Both the position numbers and the translations under genes were made by a program. Below the pieces are notes generated by a model that saw only the letters and a list, made by a program, of their open reading frames with translations, did not search any database and was not told where the DNA came from. 64,000 bases of DNA from Deltaproteobacteria bacterium (GTDB lineage Bacteria; Myxococcota; Kuafuiibacteriia; Kuafuiibacteriales; Kuafuiibacteriaceae): the NCBI GenBank assembly GCA_020632995.1, contig JACKEN010000002.1, positions 434,001 to 498,000 of the forward strand, written 5' to 3'. This document shows positions 1 through 8,089 of the stretch, piece after piece (positions within the stretch are counted from its first letter, which is position 1; every line of letters begins with the position of its first letter).

Positions 1-238
1 GCACCGCGACGAGGCCCACCGCGTCGACGGTGCGGAGGATCTCGTCGATGGGCGCGTCGAGGAACACCCCGACCACGAGCAGCCCCTCGAGGTCGCGGGC
101 GAGGCGGGCGCCGGTGGCGAGGTCGACCGCCCGCGCGCGGCCGGGCACGAAGTTCAGGCCCACCAGGTCGGGGCGTGCGGCGAGGCACGCGTCGACCCCA
201 GTACGATCGCGGACGCCGCAGATCTTCACCTTCACCAT
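1..238 (-). CDS. trpF: Phosphoribosylanthranilate isomerase, partial (C-terminus off the left edge)
   Basis: TrpF isomerises N-(5'-phosphoribosyl)anthranilate to CdRP in cytoplasmic tryptophan synthesis. About 79 codons are visible. The N-terminus carries the family's KICGV strand with its catalytic-type Cys, followed by the VGLNFVPGRAR segment that matches the GLxF...SxR region of TrpF. The ATG at 238 lies inside the last codons of trpC (7-nt overlap), so it is translationally coupled and is the promoter-distal gene visible here. trpB and trpA are not in the window and could lie further left. The call rests on the N-terminal motif plus operon position. Confidence 0.9.
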   Translation of the reverse strand, partial: MVKVKICGVRDRTGVDACLAARPDLVGLNFVPGRARAVDLATGARLARDLEGLLVVGVFLDAPIDEILRTVDAVGLVAV

Positions 239-1047
239 CCGAGGGCCTCGATCTTCGCTTCGAGGTCGTCCGCGCTCACGAGGGCCGAGCCCACCAGCGC
301 GGCGTCGGCGCACCCGCTGAGGCGCCGGACGTCCTCGACCGAAGTGACGCCGCTCTCCGCGACGCGGATGCGGTCGGGCCCCACCGTCGCGAGGAGCCCG
401 CGGGCGCGCTCGGCGTCGATGTGGAGGGTCTTCAGGTCGCGGCTGTTCACCCCGATCACCCGCGCGCCCGAGGCGAGGGAGATCGCAAGCTCGTCTGCGT
501 CGTGGGCCTCGACCAGGGCGTCGAGGCCGAGCGCGCTCGCCGCCTCGAGCAGCCGACCGAGCTCGGCCGGGGAGACTACCGCTGCCATGAGGAGCACCGC
601 GTCCGCCCCCGCCGCGCGGGCCTCGAGGAGCTGGTAGCGGTCGACCACGAAGTCCTTGGCGAGGATCGGCAGGTCCGTCTGCGCGCGGACCGAGGCGAGG
701 AGCGGGTAGCCGCCCCCGAAGTGCGGTGCGTCGCAGAGCACCGAGATCGCCTGGGCGTGGCGGCTATACACCTCGACCACCTCCGGCACCCGCTCGAGCG
801 CGCACAGCGCGCCGCGCGACGGCGAGCGGGGCTTCACCTCGGCGATGAGTGCGAGCGGGGCGCGAGGGCCCGATGCGCGGCGATCGAGGTTGGCAGGCGC
901 CACCGCCGGCCGGGGCGACAAGGCCGCGCTGAAGCGCCCCGGCGCGCGGGGCCTCAGCGTGGCCTCGAGGGCGGCCGCCGGCACCACGCGCCGGCGCTCG
1001 GCGAGGTCCGCGCGGGTGCGGGCCACGATCTGTTCGAGGACGCTCAT
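232..1047 (-). CDS. trpC: Indole-3-glycerol phosphate synthase
   Basis: 271 residues, the usual size for a monofunctional TrpC. It closes the indole ring of CdRP to give indole-3-glycerol phosphate. Recognisable (beta/alpha)8-barrel motifs are LIAEVKPRSPSRG near residue 90 (the family's IAExKxxSPSxG, with catalytic Lys), ILAKDFVVDRYQ with the second catalytic Lys, GVNSRDL, and VAESGV near the C-terminus. The ATG overlaps the trpD stop as ATGA, and the stop overlaps the start of trpF. It therefore belongs to the trpR-E-G-D-C-F operon. Unlike the enterobacterial trpC-trpF fusion, the two activities are separate proteins here. Confidence 0.96.
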   Translation of the reverse strand: MSVLEQIVARTRADLAERRRVVPAAALEATLRPRAPGRFSAALSPRPAVAPANLDRRASGPRAPLALIAEVKPRSPSRGALCALERVPEVVEVYSRHAQAISVLCDAPHFGGGYPLLASVRAQTDLPILAKDFVVDRYQLLEARAAGADAVLLMAAVVSPAELGRLLEAASALGLDALVEAHDADELAISLASGARVIGVNSRDLKTLHIDAERARGLLATVGPDRIRVAESGVTSVEDVRRLSGCADAALVGSALVSADDLEAKIEALGW

Positions 1048-2066
1048 ACCGCGTGGCTCGCCTCCCGGTAGCGCGCGAAGGTCTCGGCCGGGGCGCCGCG
1101 CTCGAGGAGCGCAGAGGCGCGCTCGAAGCCCGCCCGCAGATCGTCGGCGCGCCCCGCGACGAACAGGGCCGCGCCGGCGTTCACCGCGGTGTGCAGGTGC
1201 CGCGGCCCACGGTCACGGCCGGACAGGACCTCCATGAAGCGGCGCGTGTTCTCCTCCAGCTCGCCCCCCGCGATCGCCTCGAAGCTGTGCTGTGCGAGGC
1301 CGAAGGTGCGCGCGTCGATCGTGCGCGCCCGGATCTCACCCGAGCCGTCGAGCTCGTGCACGGTCGTCGGGCCGCACAGGGAGATCTCGTCGAGGCGGTC
1401 TGCCCCCGACACCACCAGGGCCCGCTCGGTGCCGAGCTCGAGGAGCGCCTGCGCCATGAGCGGGGCGCGCTCGCGATCGCTCACCCCGAGGACCTGCCGG
1501 GTGGCGCCAGCCGGGTTGCAGATCGGTCCGAGGAGGTTGAACACGGTGGGGAAGCCGAGGGCGCGCCGCACCGGGCCGAGCGGGCCGAGGGCGGGGTGGT
1601 GGCGGCGCGCGTCGAGGAACACGAAGGGGCCCTGTTCGAGCAGGCGCTCGGCCTGCTCGGGCTCGAGGGCGACCTGGACCCCGAGGTGCTCGAGCACGTC
1701 GAGGCTCCCGCACTTGCCGGAGCTCTTGCGGTTGCCGTGCTTGGCCACCCGCACTCCGTCGGACGCGACCACGAAGGCGGCGAGGGTCGAGGTGTTCATG
1801 GTGGGCAGCCGCGAGCCCCCGGTGCCGCAGGTGTCGAGCACCGGGCCGCTCGCCCGCACCGGCCGCAGGCGCGCGCGCATCGCGGCGGCGCACCCCGCCA
1901 GCTCGGGCGCGGTGACCCCCTTGGCGGCCAGCGCGGTGAGCACCGCGGCGACCTGGGTCGCCTCGAGCGCCCCGTCGAGGACCTCGCCCATCAGGGCCTC
2001 GGTGGTCGGCGCGTCGAGGGCCGCGCCGGCCAGGAGGTGGTGGATCTGGCTCGCGTACACGCTCAC
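1044..2066 (-). CDS. trpD: Anthranilate phosphoribosyltransferase
   Basis: 340 residues. It transfers the phosphoribosyl group of PRPP to anthranilate. Visible family motifs are the PRPP-binding CGTGG turn followed by MNTST, the KHGNR loop, a SADVLE-type helix (here GSLDVLEHLGV), NLLGPICNP, and the D-E pair in RLDEISLCGPT. The GTG start at 2066 overlaps the TGA of trpG, fitting the overlap pattern of the whole operon; the open frame extends further upstream but that part is a shadow of trpG. The GTGG loop continues as SRLPTMNTST rather than the more usual DGxxTFNIST. This is a mild variation, and the rest of the active site looks intact. Confidence 0.95.
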   Translation of the reverse strand: MSVYASQIHHLLAGAALDAPTTEALMGEVLDGALEATQVAAVLTALAAKGVTAPELAGCAAAMRARLRPVRASGPVLDTCGTGGSRLPTMNTSTLAAFVVASDGVRVAKHGNRKSSGKCGSLDVLEHLGVQVALEPEQAERLLEQGPFVFLDARRHHPALGPLGPVRRALGFPTVFNLLGPICNPAGATRQVLGVSDRERAPLMAQALLELGTERALVVSGADRLDEISLCGPTTVHELDGSGEIRARTIDARTFGLAQHSFEAIAGGELEENTRRFMEVLSGRDRGPRHLHTAVNAGAALFVAGRADDLRAGFERASALLERGAPAETFARYREASHAV

Positions 2067-2641
2067 GAGACCTCCAGGAAGTTCGCGAGGAGCCGCGGGC
2101 CGTCGGGCGTGCCGATGCTCTCGGGGTGGAACTGCACGCCGTGCAGCGGGCGCTCGCGGTGGCACAGGCCCATGATCACCCCGTCGTCGGTGCGCGCGGT
2201 GACGCGCAGCGCCTCGGGGAGCCCGTCCTCGGCCACCGCGAGGGAGTGGTAGCGCATCGCCTCGAAGCCGTCCGCGAGCCCCGCGAACACCCCGGTGCCG
2301 TCGTGCCGGATCTTGCTCACCTTGCCGTGCATGACGACGGGCGCGTTGATCACCCGCCCGCCGAGGGCGTGCGCGAGGCCCTGGTGCCCGAGGCACACCC
2401 CGAGCAGCGGCCGCCCGGTCTGGAGCGCGTCCCCGATCAGCGCCCCGCACACCCCGAAGTCGCGCGCCCGGTCGGGGCGCCCGGGGCCCGGCGACAGGAT
2501 CACGTGGCTCGGCCCGAGGGCGCGGACCTCGTCGACGGTGATCGCGTCGTTCCTGCGCACGAGGACGTCGGCCCCGAGCCCGGCCAGCGCCTGGAAGAGG
2601 TTGTGGGTGAAGGAGTCGTAGTTGTCGACGAGCAGGATCAT
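2063..2641 (-). CDS. trpG: Anthranilate synthase component II (glutamine amidotransferase)
   Basis: 192 residues. It is a class I glutamine amidotransferase supplying ammonia to TrpE. The N-terminus MILLVDNYDSFTHNL is classical for TrpG/PabA. The nucleophile Cys sits in GVCLGHQ, and the catalytic His-Glu pair in HPES near the C-terminus. It is a free-standing subunit, not fused to trpD as in enterobacteria. The ATG at 2641 overlaps the trpE stop (ATGA) and its own stop overlaps the GTG of trpD. It may also serve as PabA if no separate copy exists; the window cannot show this. Confidence 0.95.
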   Translation of the reverse strand: MILLVDNYDSFTHNLFQALAGLGADVLVRRNDAITVDEVRALGPSHVILSPGPGRPDRARDFGVCGALIGDALQTGRPLLGVCLGHQGLAHALGGRVINAPVVMHGKVSKIRHDGTGVFAGLADGFEAMRYHSLAVAEDGLPEALRVTARTDDGVIMGLCHRERPLHGVQFHPESIGTPDGPRLLANFLEVS

Positions 2642-4119
2642 CGCGCACCTCCTTCGGGCTCGGCCTGCGCGCGCGCCAGGGTGCGCGCCAGGGTGCGCGC
2701 GATGGCCACGAGCCCGGAGCGCGCCTTGTGCAGGCACTCCTCGTACTCACGCTCCGGCTGCGAGTCGTGCACGATGCCCGCGCCCGCCTGCAAGTGAACC
2801 TGCCCCGGCTGCACGAGCATGGTGCGGATCGCGATGCAGGTGTCGGTGTGGCCCGCGTAGTCGAAGTAGCCGACCGCGCCGGCGTAGGGGCCGCGGCGGT
2901 CGGGCTCGAGCTCCGCGATCAGCTCGCACGCCCGGAGCTTCGGGGCGCCGCTCACGGTGCCGGCGGGGAAGCACGCGGCGAGCACCGAGGCGCCGTCGAG
3001 CCGCTCGCGGCTCTCGGCGTGGACGTCGCTCACGATGTGCATCACGTGTGCGTAGCGCTCCACGTGCAGCGGATCGTCGACCCGCACCGTCCCCGGGCGC
3101 GCGATGCGCCCGAGGTCGTTGCGCCCGAGGTCGAGGAGCATCCTGTGCTCGGCCCGCTCCTTCTCGTCGGCGAGGAGCTCCGCCTCGAGCTGGAGGTCCT
3201 CCAACTGGGTGCGCCCGCGCGGCCGGGTGCCCGCGATCGGGCGCAGGAACAGGCGCTCGTCCTCGCGCCGCACCAGCACCTCGGGGGAGGCGCCGACGAG
3301 CGCGAAGTCGTCGAAGGCGAGGTAGAACATGTACGGAGAGGGGTTGGTGGTGCGGAGGGTCCGGTACAGCTCGAAGGGCTCGACCGACACGTCGACGGTG
3401 AGGCGCTGGCTCAGCACCACCTGGAAGACCTCGCCCGCCACGATCGCCTGCTTGGCGCGCTCCACCGCCCCCTCGAAGTCCGCCTTGCTCACGTTGGCGC
3501 GCACCGGGAGGGCGTCGACGTCGATCTCCGCCTCCGTCCAGGCAGAGAGCGCGCTCGAGGCCGATCCGATGCGCGCGATGATCGCCTCGATGCGCGCGCG
3601 GGCGGCGGCGTAGGCCGCGGCGCGATCGCCGTCGAGGGCGGCGTGCACGATGACGCTCAGGCGGTGGCCGGCGTGGTCGTAGACCAGGACCTCGTCGGTG
3701 AGGAGGAGCCCGGCGCTCGGGATGCTCACGCCGGGGCGCTCCGACAGCGGCACCGGCTCGAGCTCCGAGATCGCGTCGAAGCCCACGAACCCCACCACCC
3801 CGCCCGCGAAGCGGGGGAGGGGCACGCTCGACCACACCCGGCGCTCGGCCAGGCGGCGGTGGATGGCGCCAAAGGTGTCGCCCGGCTCGGGCACGACCCG
3901 GCGCTCCACGTCGAAGCCCATGAAGGAGTAGCGCCCGAGGAGCTCGCCCCCCTCGACGCTCTCGAGCAGGAACGCGCCCGGTCGATCACCGGCCAGCGCG
4001 GCGAAGAGCGCGACCGGGGTGAAGCCGTCGACGATCACCTCGGCGGTGAGCGCGACGTGGGTGTGCGCGCCCGCCTCGTGGGCGAGGACCTCGCTCAGGG
4101 TGGGGCGCACCTGGATCAT
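2638..4119 (-). CDS. trpE: Anthranilate synthase component I
   Basis: 493 residues. It is a chorismate-utilising enzyme making anthranilate with ammonia from TrpG. The N-terminal regulatory part contains LLESVEGGE and RYSF, the element that binds feedback-inhibiting tryptophan in known TrpE proteins, so allosteric inhibition is likely retained. The C-terminal chorismate-binding domain shows the PIAGTRPRG, DLGRNDLGR and AGAGIVHDS motifs. The ATG at 4119 overlaps the stop of the upstream repressor gene (ATGA); the longer open frame upstream is the shadow of that gene. No leader peptide or attenuator lies between the repressor and trpE. Confidence 0.96.
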   Translation of the reverse strand: MIQVRPTLSEVLAHEAGAHTHVALTAEVIVDGFTPVALFAALAGDRPGAFLLESVEGGELLGRYSFMGFDVERRVVPEPGDTFGAIHRRLAERRVWSSVPLPRFAGGVVGFVGFDAISELEPVPLSERPGVSIPSAGLLLTDEVLVYDHAGHRLSVIVHAALDGDRAAAYAAARARIEAIIARIGSASSALSAWTEAEIDVDALPVRANVSKADFEGAVERAKQAIVAGEVFQVVLSQRLTVDVSVEPFELYRTLRTTNPSPYMFYLAFDDFALVGASPEVLVRREDERLFLRPIAGTRPRGRTQLEDLQLEAELLADEKERAEHRMLLDLGRNDLGRIARPGTVRVDDPLHVERYAHVMHIVSDVHAESRERLDGASVLAACFPAGTVSGAPKLRACELIAELEPDRRGPYAGAVGYFDYAGHTDTCIAIRTMLVQPGQVHLQAGAGIVHDSQPEREYEECLHKARSGLVAIARTLARTLARAQAEPEGGAR

Positions 4120-4415
4120 CCCTCCGCCTCCTCGCCCGCGAGCTCGGCCGCGCGGTCGAGCGCGATGCGAAAGCCGCCCGCGCCGTACTTCAGCTGCCGG
4201 TTGCCGCGGTTCACGGTGGTCACCGACACCCCGAGCCGGTCCCGGACCTGGCGCTGGCTCTTGCCGGCGTCGAGGAGCTTCACGATGGCCCACCGCTCGC
4301 GGATCGCGTCCACCTCGGCCTCGGTCAGCAGGTCCGTGAGCACCTTGCTCAGCGTCGGGACGTCGTCGATCGAGGCGAGGACGCCGAGGAGCTCTTTGGG
4401 GAGGCGGGGTCTCAC
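4116..4415 (-). CDS. trpR: TrpR/YerC-type Trp repressor, first gene of the trp operon
   Basis: About 99 residues from a GTG at 4415. The all-helical Trp-repressor fold is suggested by LTEAEVDAIRERW, then the helix-turn-helix SQRQVRDRLGVSVTTVNRG and the LKYG tail, which line up with the TrpR and YerC/YecD families. The likely role is binding L-tryptophan and repressing this operon. An upstream TTG at 4454 would add 13 residues, but it coincides with a TTGACG -35 box and would place the operator repeat inside the coding region, so I prefer GTG 4415. No Shine-Dalgarno is seen, so the mRNA may be nearly leaderless. The YerC-like tail leaves open a different TrpR-superfamily ligand, although the neighbours argue for tryptophan. 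Confidence 0.85.
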   Translation of the reverse strand: MRPRLPKELLGVLASIDDVPTLSKVLTDLLTEAEVDAIRERWAIVKLLDAGKSQRQVRDRLGVSVTTVNRGNRQLKYGAGGFRIALDRAAELAGEEAEG

Positions 4416-4443
4416 TGTTTTACTGGAGTAATACAGTAAAACA
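4416..4443. promoter_or_regulatory. Perfect inverted repeat: candidate trp operator
   Basis: The arms TGTTTTACTG (4416-4425) and CAGTAAAACA (4434-4443) are perfect reverse complements separated by 8 bp. They form an AT-rich island in very GC-rich DNA, immediately before the preferred trpR start. The repeat covers the predicted -10 region and transcription start, a position where a bound repressor would block RNA polymerase. It does not carry the CTAG core of the E. coli trp operator, so the recognition sequence would differ. Confidence 0.75.
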
Positions 4444-4454
4444 CCCCGCGTCAA
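4428..4454 (-). promoter_or_regulatory. Predicted promoter of the trpREGDCF operon
   Basis: On the minus strand TTGACG (4454-4449) is a strong -35 match. TATTAC (4433-4428) is a plausible -10 after a short 15-bp spacer. The expected transcription start near 4421 would leave only about six bases before the GTG of trpR. The spacer is shorter than ideal, so the exact -10 is uncertain. Confidence 0.5.
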
Positions 4455-4525
4455 GGCACGGGCCCCGCTGCGCAGGCCTCTGCGCCAGACAGGTCGAGCT
4501 GGGGGGACCGCGCTGGAGCGGGGAA

Positions 4526-5260
<735 letters not shown>

Positions 5261-5280
5261 TTGGACCCGGTGGCGACGCT

Positions 5281-5748
5281 CTACTTCTTGTAGCTGCGGA
5301 TGATCGAGACGAGACCCTTCACCACCTCGGGCTTGGACTCGAGGTCGGGGTTGGCGGTCATCAGGGGGCTCAGGCCCACCGAGTCGCCGCCCTTCACGAT
5401 GACCTGGGCGATGTGGTCATCGGTGACCTTCGCCTGCCACTCGGGGTCCGAGTAGGAGCGCGGCTTGGGGTTCAGCGCCGCGGCGGCGGGGCCATCACCC
5501 GCGCCGGTCAGGCCGTGGCAGGTGGAGCAGCGGGTCTCGAAGATCGTCTTGGCCTCGGCCATCGCCTCGGCGGACACCCCGGCGGCGGCCGGCGCGGCCT
5601 CGGCGGGCTTGGGGGCCTCGGCGGGCTTCGGGGCCTCGGCCGGCTTCGCGGCGGCCGCGGTCGCCGGCTTGTCGGCCTTCTTCTCGCTCTGGCAAGCCAC
5701 CAGGGCGAAGGGGACGGCCAGGGTCAGACAGAGGATGGTGCGTCGCAT
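5281..5748 (-). CDS. Lipoprotein c-type cytochrome (single haem)
   Basis: 155 residues. The signal peptide ends in a lipobox (ALVAC, Cys19), so it should be lipid-anchored outside the cytoplasm. An Ala/Pro/Lys/Glu-rich linker with three KPAEAP-type repeats (about residues 35-55) leads to a small cytochrome c domain with the haem-binding CSTCH (Cys74, Cys77, His78) and a downstream Met in SPLMTAN as likely sixth ligand. The ATG at 5748 has a GAGAGGAC ribosome-binding site; an upstream start at 5844 would bury the signal peptide. The partner is unknown. It precedes the TerC-type gene by 20 bp and may be co-transcribed with it. Confidence 0.88.
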   Translation of the reverse strand: MRRTILCLTLAVPFALVACQSEKKADKPATAAAAKPAEAPKPAEAPKPAEAAPAAAGVSAEAMAEAKTIFETRCSTCHGLTGAGDGPAAAALNPKPRSYSDPEWQAKVTDDHIAQVIVKGGDSVGLSPLMTANPDLESKPEVVKGLVSIIRSYKK

Positions 5749-6096
5749 GTTCGTAGTCCTCTCAAGGTAGCGCAGCGCGCTCCGGGGCCAGGCCCCGCGG
5801 AGTCGGGCGGGGACGGCGCGCCGCCCGGGCCCTTGACGGTTCACGGCTCACCGCGCCTGCGGTGAGCCCTCAATCGCGGCGCACCCTGCCCCAGAAGGCG
5901 CCTCGGCGCCAGTGAGATGACGCACCCGGCCTTGGAGGTGAGACAGAGGGTTTGTACGGGCTTGGTTGCGAGGGCGATCCATTGCGCTCCAGAGGGCGCA
6001 TCCGGACCACCGGGTCGCAACCGGAGTTGACGCCAGGGGCTCCTAATTTGCCGTCGCGCGGGCCTTTTGCCTTGGCGCTCCCGGCTTGGGAGAAGT
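5749..6096. other. Intergenic region between divergent genes
   Basis: About 350 bp with no convincing gene on either strand; the short open frames here lack coding character. It holds a strong hairpin (5845-5868) and a spaced inverted pair, GGTTGCGA at 5964-5971 and TCGCAACC at 6015-6022. It must contain the promoters for the cytochrome c gene (leftward) and the beta-oxidation operon (rightward). A TTGACG at 6027-6032 is a possible -35, but no well-spaced -10 follows. Confidence 0.5.
5845..5868. other. Perfect 10-bp hairpin upstream of the cytochrome c gene
   Basis: GGCTCACCGC (5845-5854) pairs perfectly with GCGGTGAGCC (5859-5868) across a GCCT loop. It lies about 100 bp upstream of the cytochrome c start with no T-tract on either strand. 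It is therefore not a standard terminator for any gene visible here. It may be a leader RNA structure, an operator or a dispersed palindrome. Confidence 0.45.
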
Positions 6097-8076
6097 ATGG
6101 GAATCCGCATGCAAGTTGGCGTGATCGGCTCCGGCTCAATCGGACCCGACCTGGCCTACGGCTTCGTCTCCGCCCTCGCGAGGCAGCCCGGCGCCAAGGT
6201 CTTCCTCATGGACATCAAGCAGGAGGCCCTGGATCAGGGTGTCCAGCGTATCCGCGGGTACGTCCAAAAGGGCGTCTCTCGCGGCAAGCTCAGCCCCAAG
6301 GCCGCGGCGGCGGTCGAGGCCGCGCTGGTGCCCACGCTGAAGATGTCGGACCTCGCGGGGTGCAGCTACGTGCTCGAGGCCGCCTCCGAGGACCTCCCCA
6401 TCAAGCGGCGGATCCTGGCCGACCTCGAGGGGGTCGTCGCGGCCGACTGCCTCATCGGCTTCGCCACCTCCGGCATCCCGCGCGCCCAGATCGCGGCCGA
6501 GGCGAAGCACCCCGAGCGCTGCTTCGTGAACCACCCCTTCTTCCCCGCCTGGCGCTCGCTCCCGATCGAGGTGGTGGCGTCGGGCGACGCGGCCCTCACC
6601 CAGCGGATGATGGACACCTTGCGCATGCTCGGGAAGGTGCCCTTGTTCACCGCCGACGTCGCCTGCTTCGCGGCCGATGACATCTTCTGCAACTACGTCT
6701 CCGAGGCGGCGCGCATCGTCGAGGAGGGCGTGGCCAACGCGGCCCAGGTGGACGCCATCGTGAACGACGCGATCGGCGGCGGCGGCCCGCTGAACGTCAT
6801 GGACGCCACCCGGGGCAACCTGCTCACGGTGAAGTGCCAGCGCCTGATGATGGACGCGCCGACCGGCTCCGACTGGTTCAAGCCCCCGGTGATCCTCGAG
6901 ACGATCGGCAACGGCAACTGGCACGACCGCAAGAACCCCGGCGATCCGGGCTACGACGCGGCCCTGAAGGACGTGGTGCTCGACCGCATCCTCGCCGTGC
7001 TGATGGCCCGCACCTACTTCGTGGCGGACAGGGACATCTGTGCCCCCACCGAGCTGAACTGGCTGACCCGCATGGCCCTCGGCTTCTCGAAGGGCCTGTT
7101 GGAGATCGCGAGGGACCTCGGGCCCGAGAAGGTGCACGCGCTGTGCACCGCCTACGCGGCCAAGAACCCCGGGTTCGAGGTGCCGGTGTCCATTGAGAAG
7201 AAGAGCTTCGCGCCCTTCCGCGCCTTCACCCAGGTGGAGCGCGACGGAGACGTGGCGGTGGTGAAGGTGTTCCGCCCCGAGGTGAAGAACGCCCTCTCCA
7301 AGGCCACCATCGACGAGCTCGACGCCGCCTTCACCGAGCTCGCGACCGACGCGTCGGTGAAGGGCGTCATCTTCTCGAGCTACGACGGCGCCCTCGCCGG
7401 GGCCGACATCATGGAGCTGGCCAGCCTGCCCGACGCCGCCGCGTGTCAGGGCATCTGCATGGCCACCCACCCCATCATGATGCGCATCGCCCGCTTCCCG
7501 AAGCCGGTGGTGGCGGCGCTGGACGGCCCGGTGATGGGCGGCGGGGCGGAGTTCTCGATGGCCTGCCACGCCCGCGTGGTGGGCGAGCAGCTGGTGATGA
7601 GCCAGCCCGAGGTGAACCTGGGGATCATCCCCGGCTACGGCGGCACCCAGCGCCTCCCGCGCATCATCGGCGTCGACAAGGCGAACGAGATCCTCCGCAC
7701 CGGGCGGATGCTCGCGGCGAAGGAGGCGGCGGCCCTCGGCTGGGCGACGCTGCCCCCCGCCAAGGACCCGCTGGCCGCGGCCAAGGCGCTGATCGCCGAC
7801 GCCCTGGCCGAGAAGGTCACCTTGCGGCCGGTGAGCGAGGCGCCGATGGCGGTGCCCGAGCGCCTGCCCCCGGTGGACATCAAGCACCGGTCCCTCGCGA
7901 TCGACGCCATCCTGGCCGACGTGATGCAACGCGGCCTGCGGATGCCCCTCGAGGAGGGCCTGGCGCTCGAGGCGGAGGGCTTCGGGCGCTGCAAGCAGAC
8001 GGTCGACATGGACATCGGCATGAAGAACTTCATGCAGAACGGGCCCCGGGTCCCCGCGGCCTTCCTGAACGAGTGA
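6097..8076 (+). CDS. Fused 3-hydroxyacyl-CoA dehydrogenase / enoyl-CoA hydratase
   Basis: 659 residues from ATG 6097, which follows GGGAGAAGT; starts at 6067 (TTG) and 6109 are alternatives. The N-terminal half is a 3-hydroxyacyl-CoA dehydrogenase with Rossmann motif GSGSIG (Gly11, 13, 16) and the NHPFFP catalytic-His region. From about residue 385 comes an enoyl-CoA hydratase with an oxyanion GGGAE motif and QPEVNLGIIPGYGGTQR. Both catalytic Glu residues of the crotonase family are present. The domain order is opposite to FadB/FadJ, which place the hydratase first; dehydrogenase-first fusions are known in archaea. The thiolase gene follows 13 bp later. Role: hydration and oxidation steps of fatty-acid beta-oxidation. 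Confidence 0.9.
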   Translation: MGIRMQVGVIGSGSIGPDLAYGFVSALARQPGAKVFLMDIKQEALDQGVQRIRGYVQKGVSRGKLSPKAAAAVEAALVPTLKMSDLAGCSYVLEAASEDLPIKRRILADLEGVVAADCLIGFATSGIPRAQIAAEAKHPERCFVNHPFFPAWRSLPIEVVASGDAALTQRMMDTLRMLGKVPLFTADVACFAADDIFCNYVSEAARIVEEGVANAAQVDAIVNDAIGGGGPLNVMDATRGNLLTVKCQRLMMDAPTGSDWFKPPVILETIGNGNWHDRKNPGDPGYDAALKDVVLDRILAVLMARTYFVADRDICAPTELNWLTRMALGFSKGLLEIARDLGPEKVHALCTAYAAKNPGFEVPVSIEKKSFAPFRAFTQVERDGDVAVVKVFRPEVKNALSKATIDELDAAFTELATDASVKGVIFSSYDGALAGADIMELASLPDAAACQGICMATHPIMMRIARFPKPVVAALDGPVMGGGAEFSMACHARVVGEQLVMSQPEVNLGIIPGYGGTQRLPRIIGVDKANEILRTGRMLAAKEAAALGWATLPPAKDPLAAAKALIADALAEKVTLRPVSEAPMAVPERLPPVDIKHRSLAIDAILADVMQRGLRMPLEEGLALEAEGFGRCKQTVDMDIGMKNFMQNGPRVPAAFLNE

Positions 8077-8089
8077 GGAGGGCGAAGCG

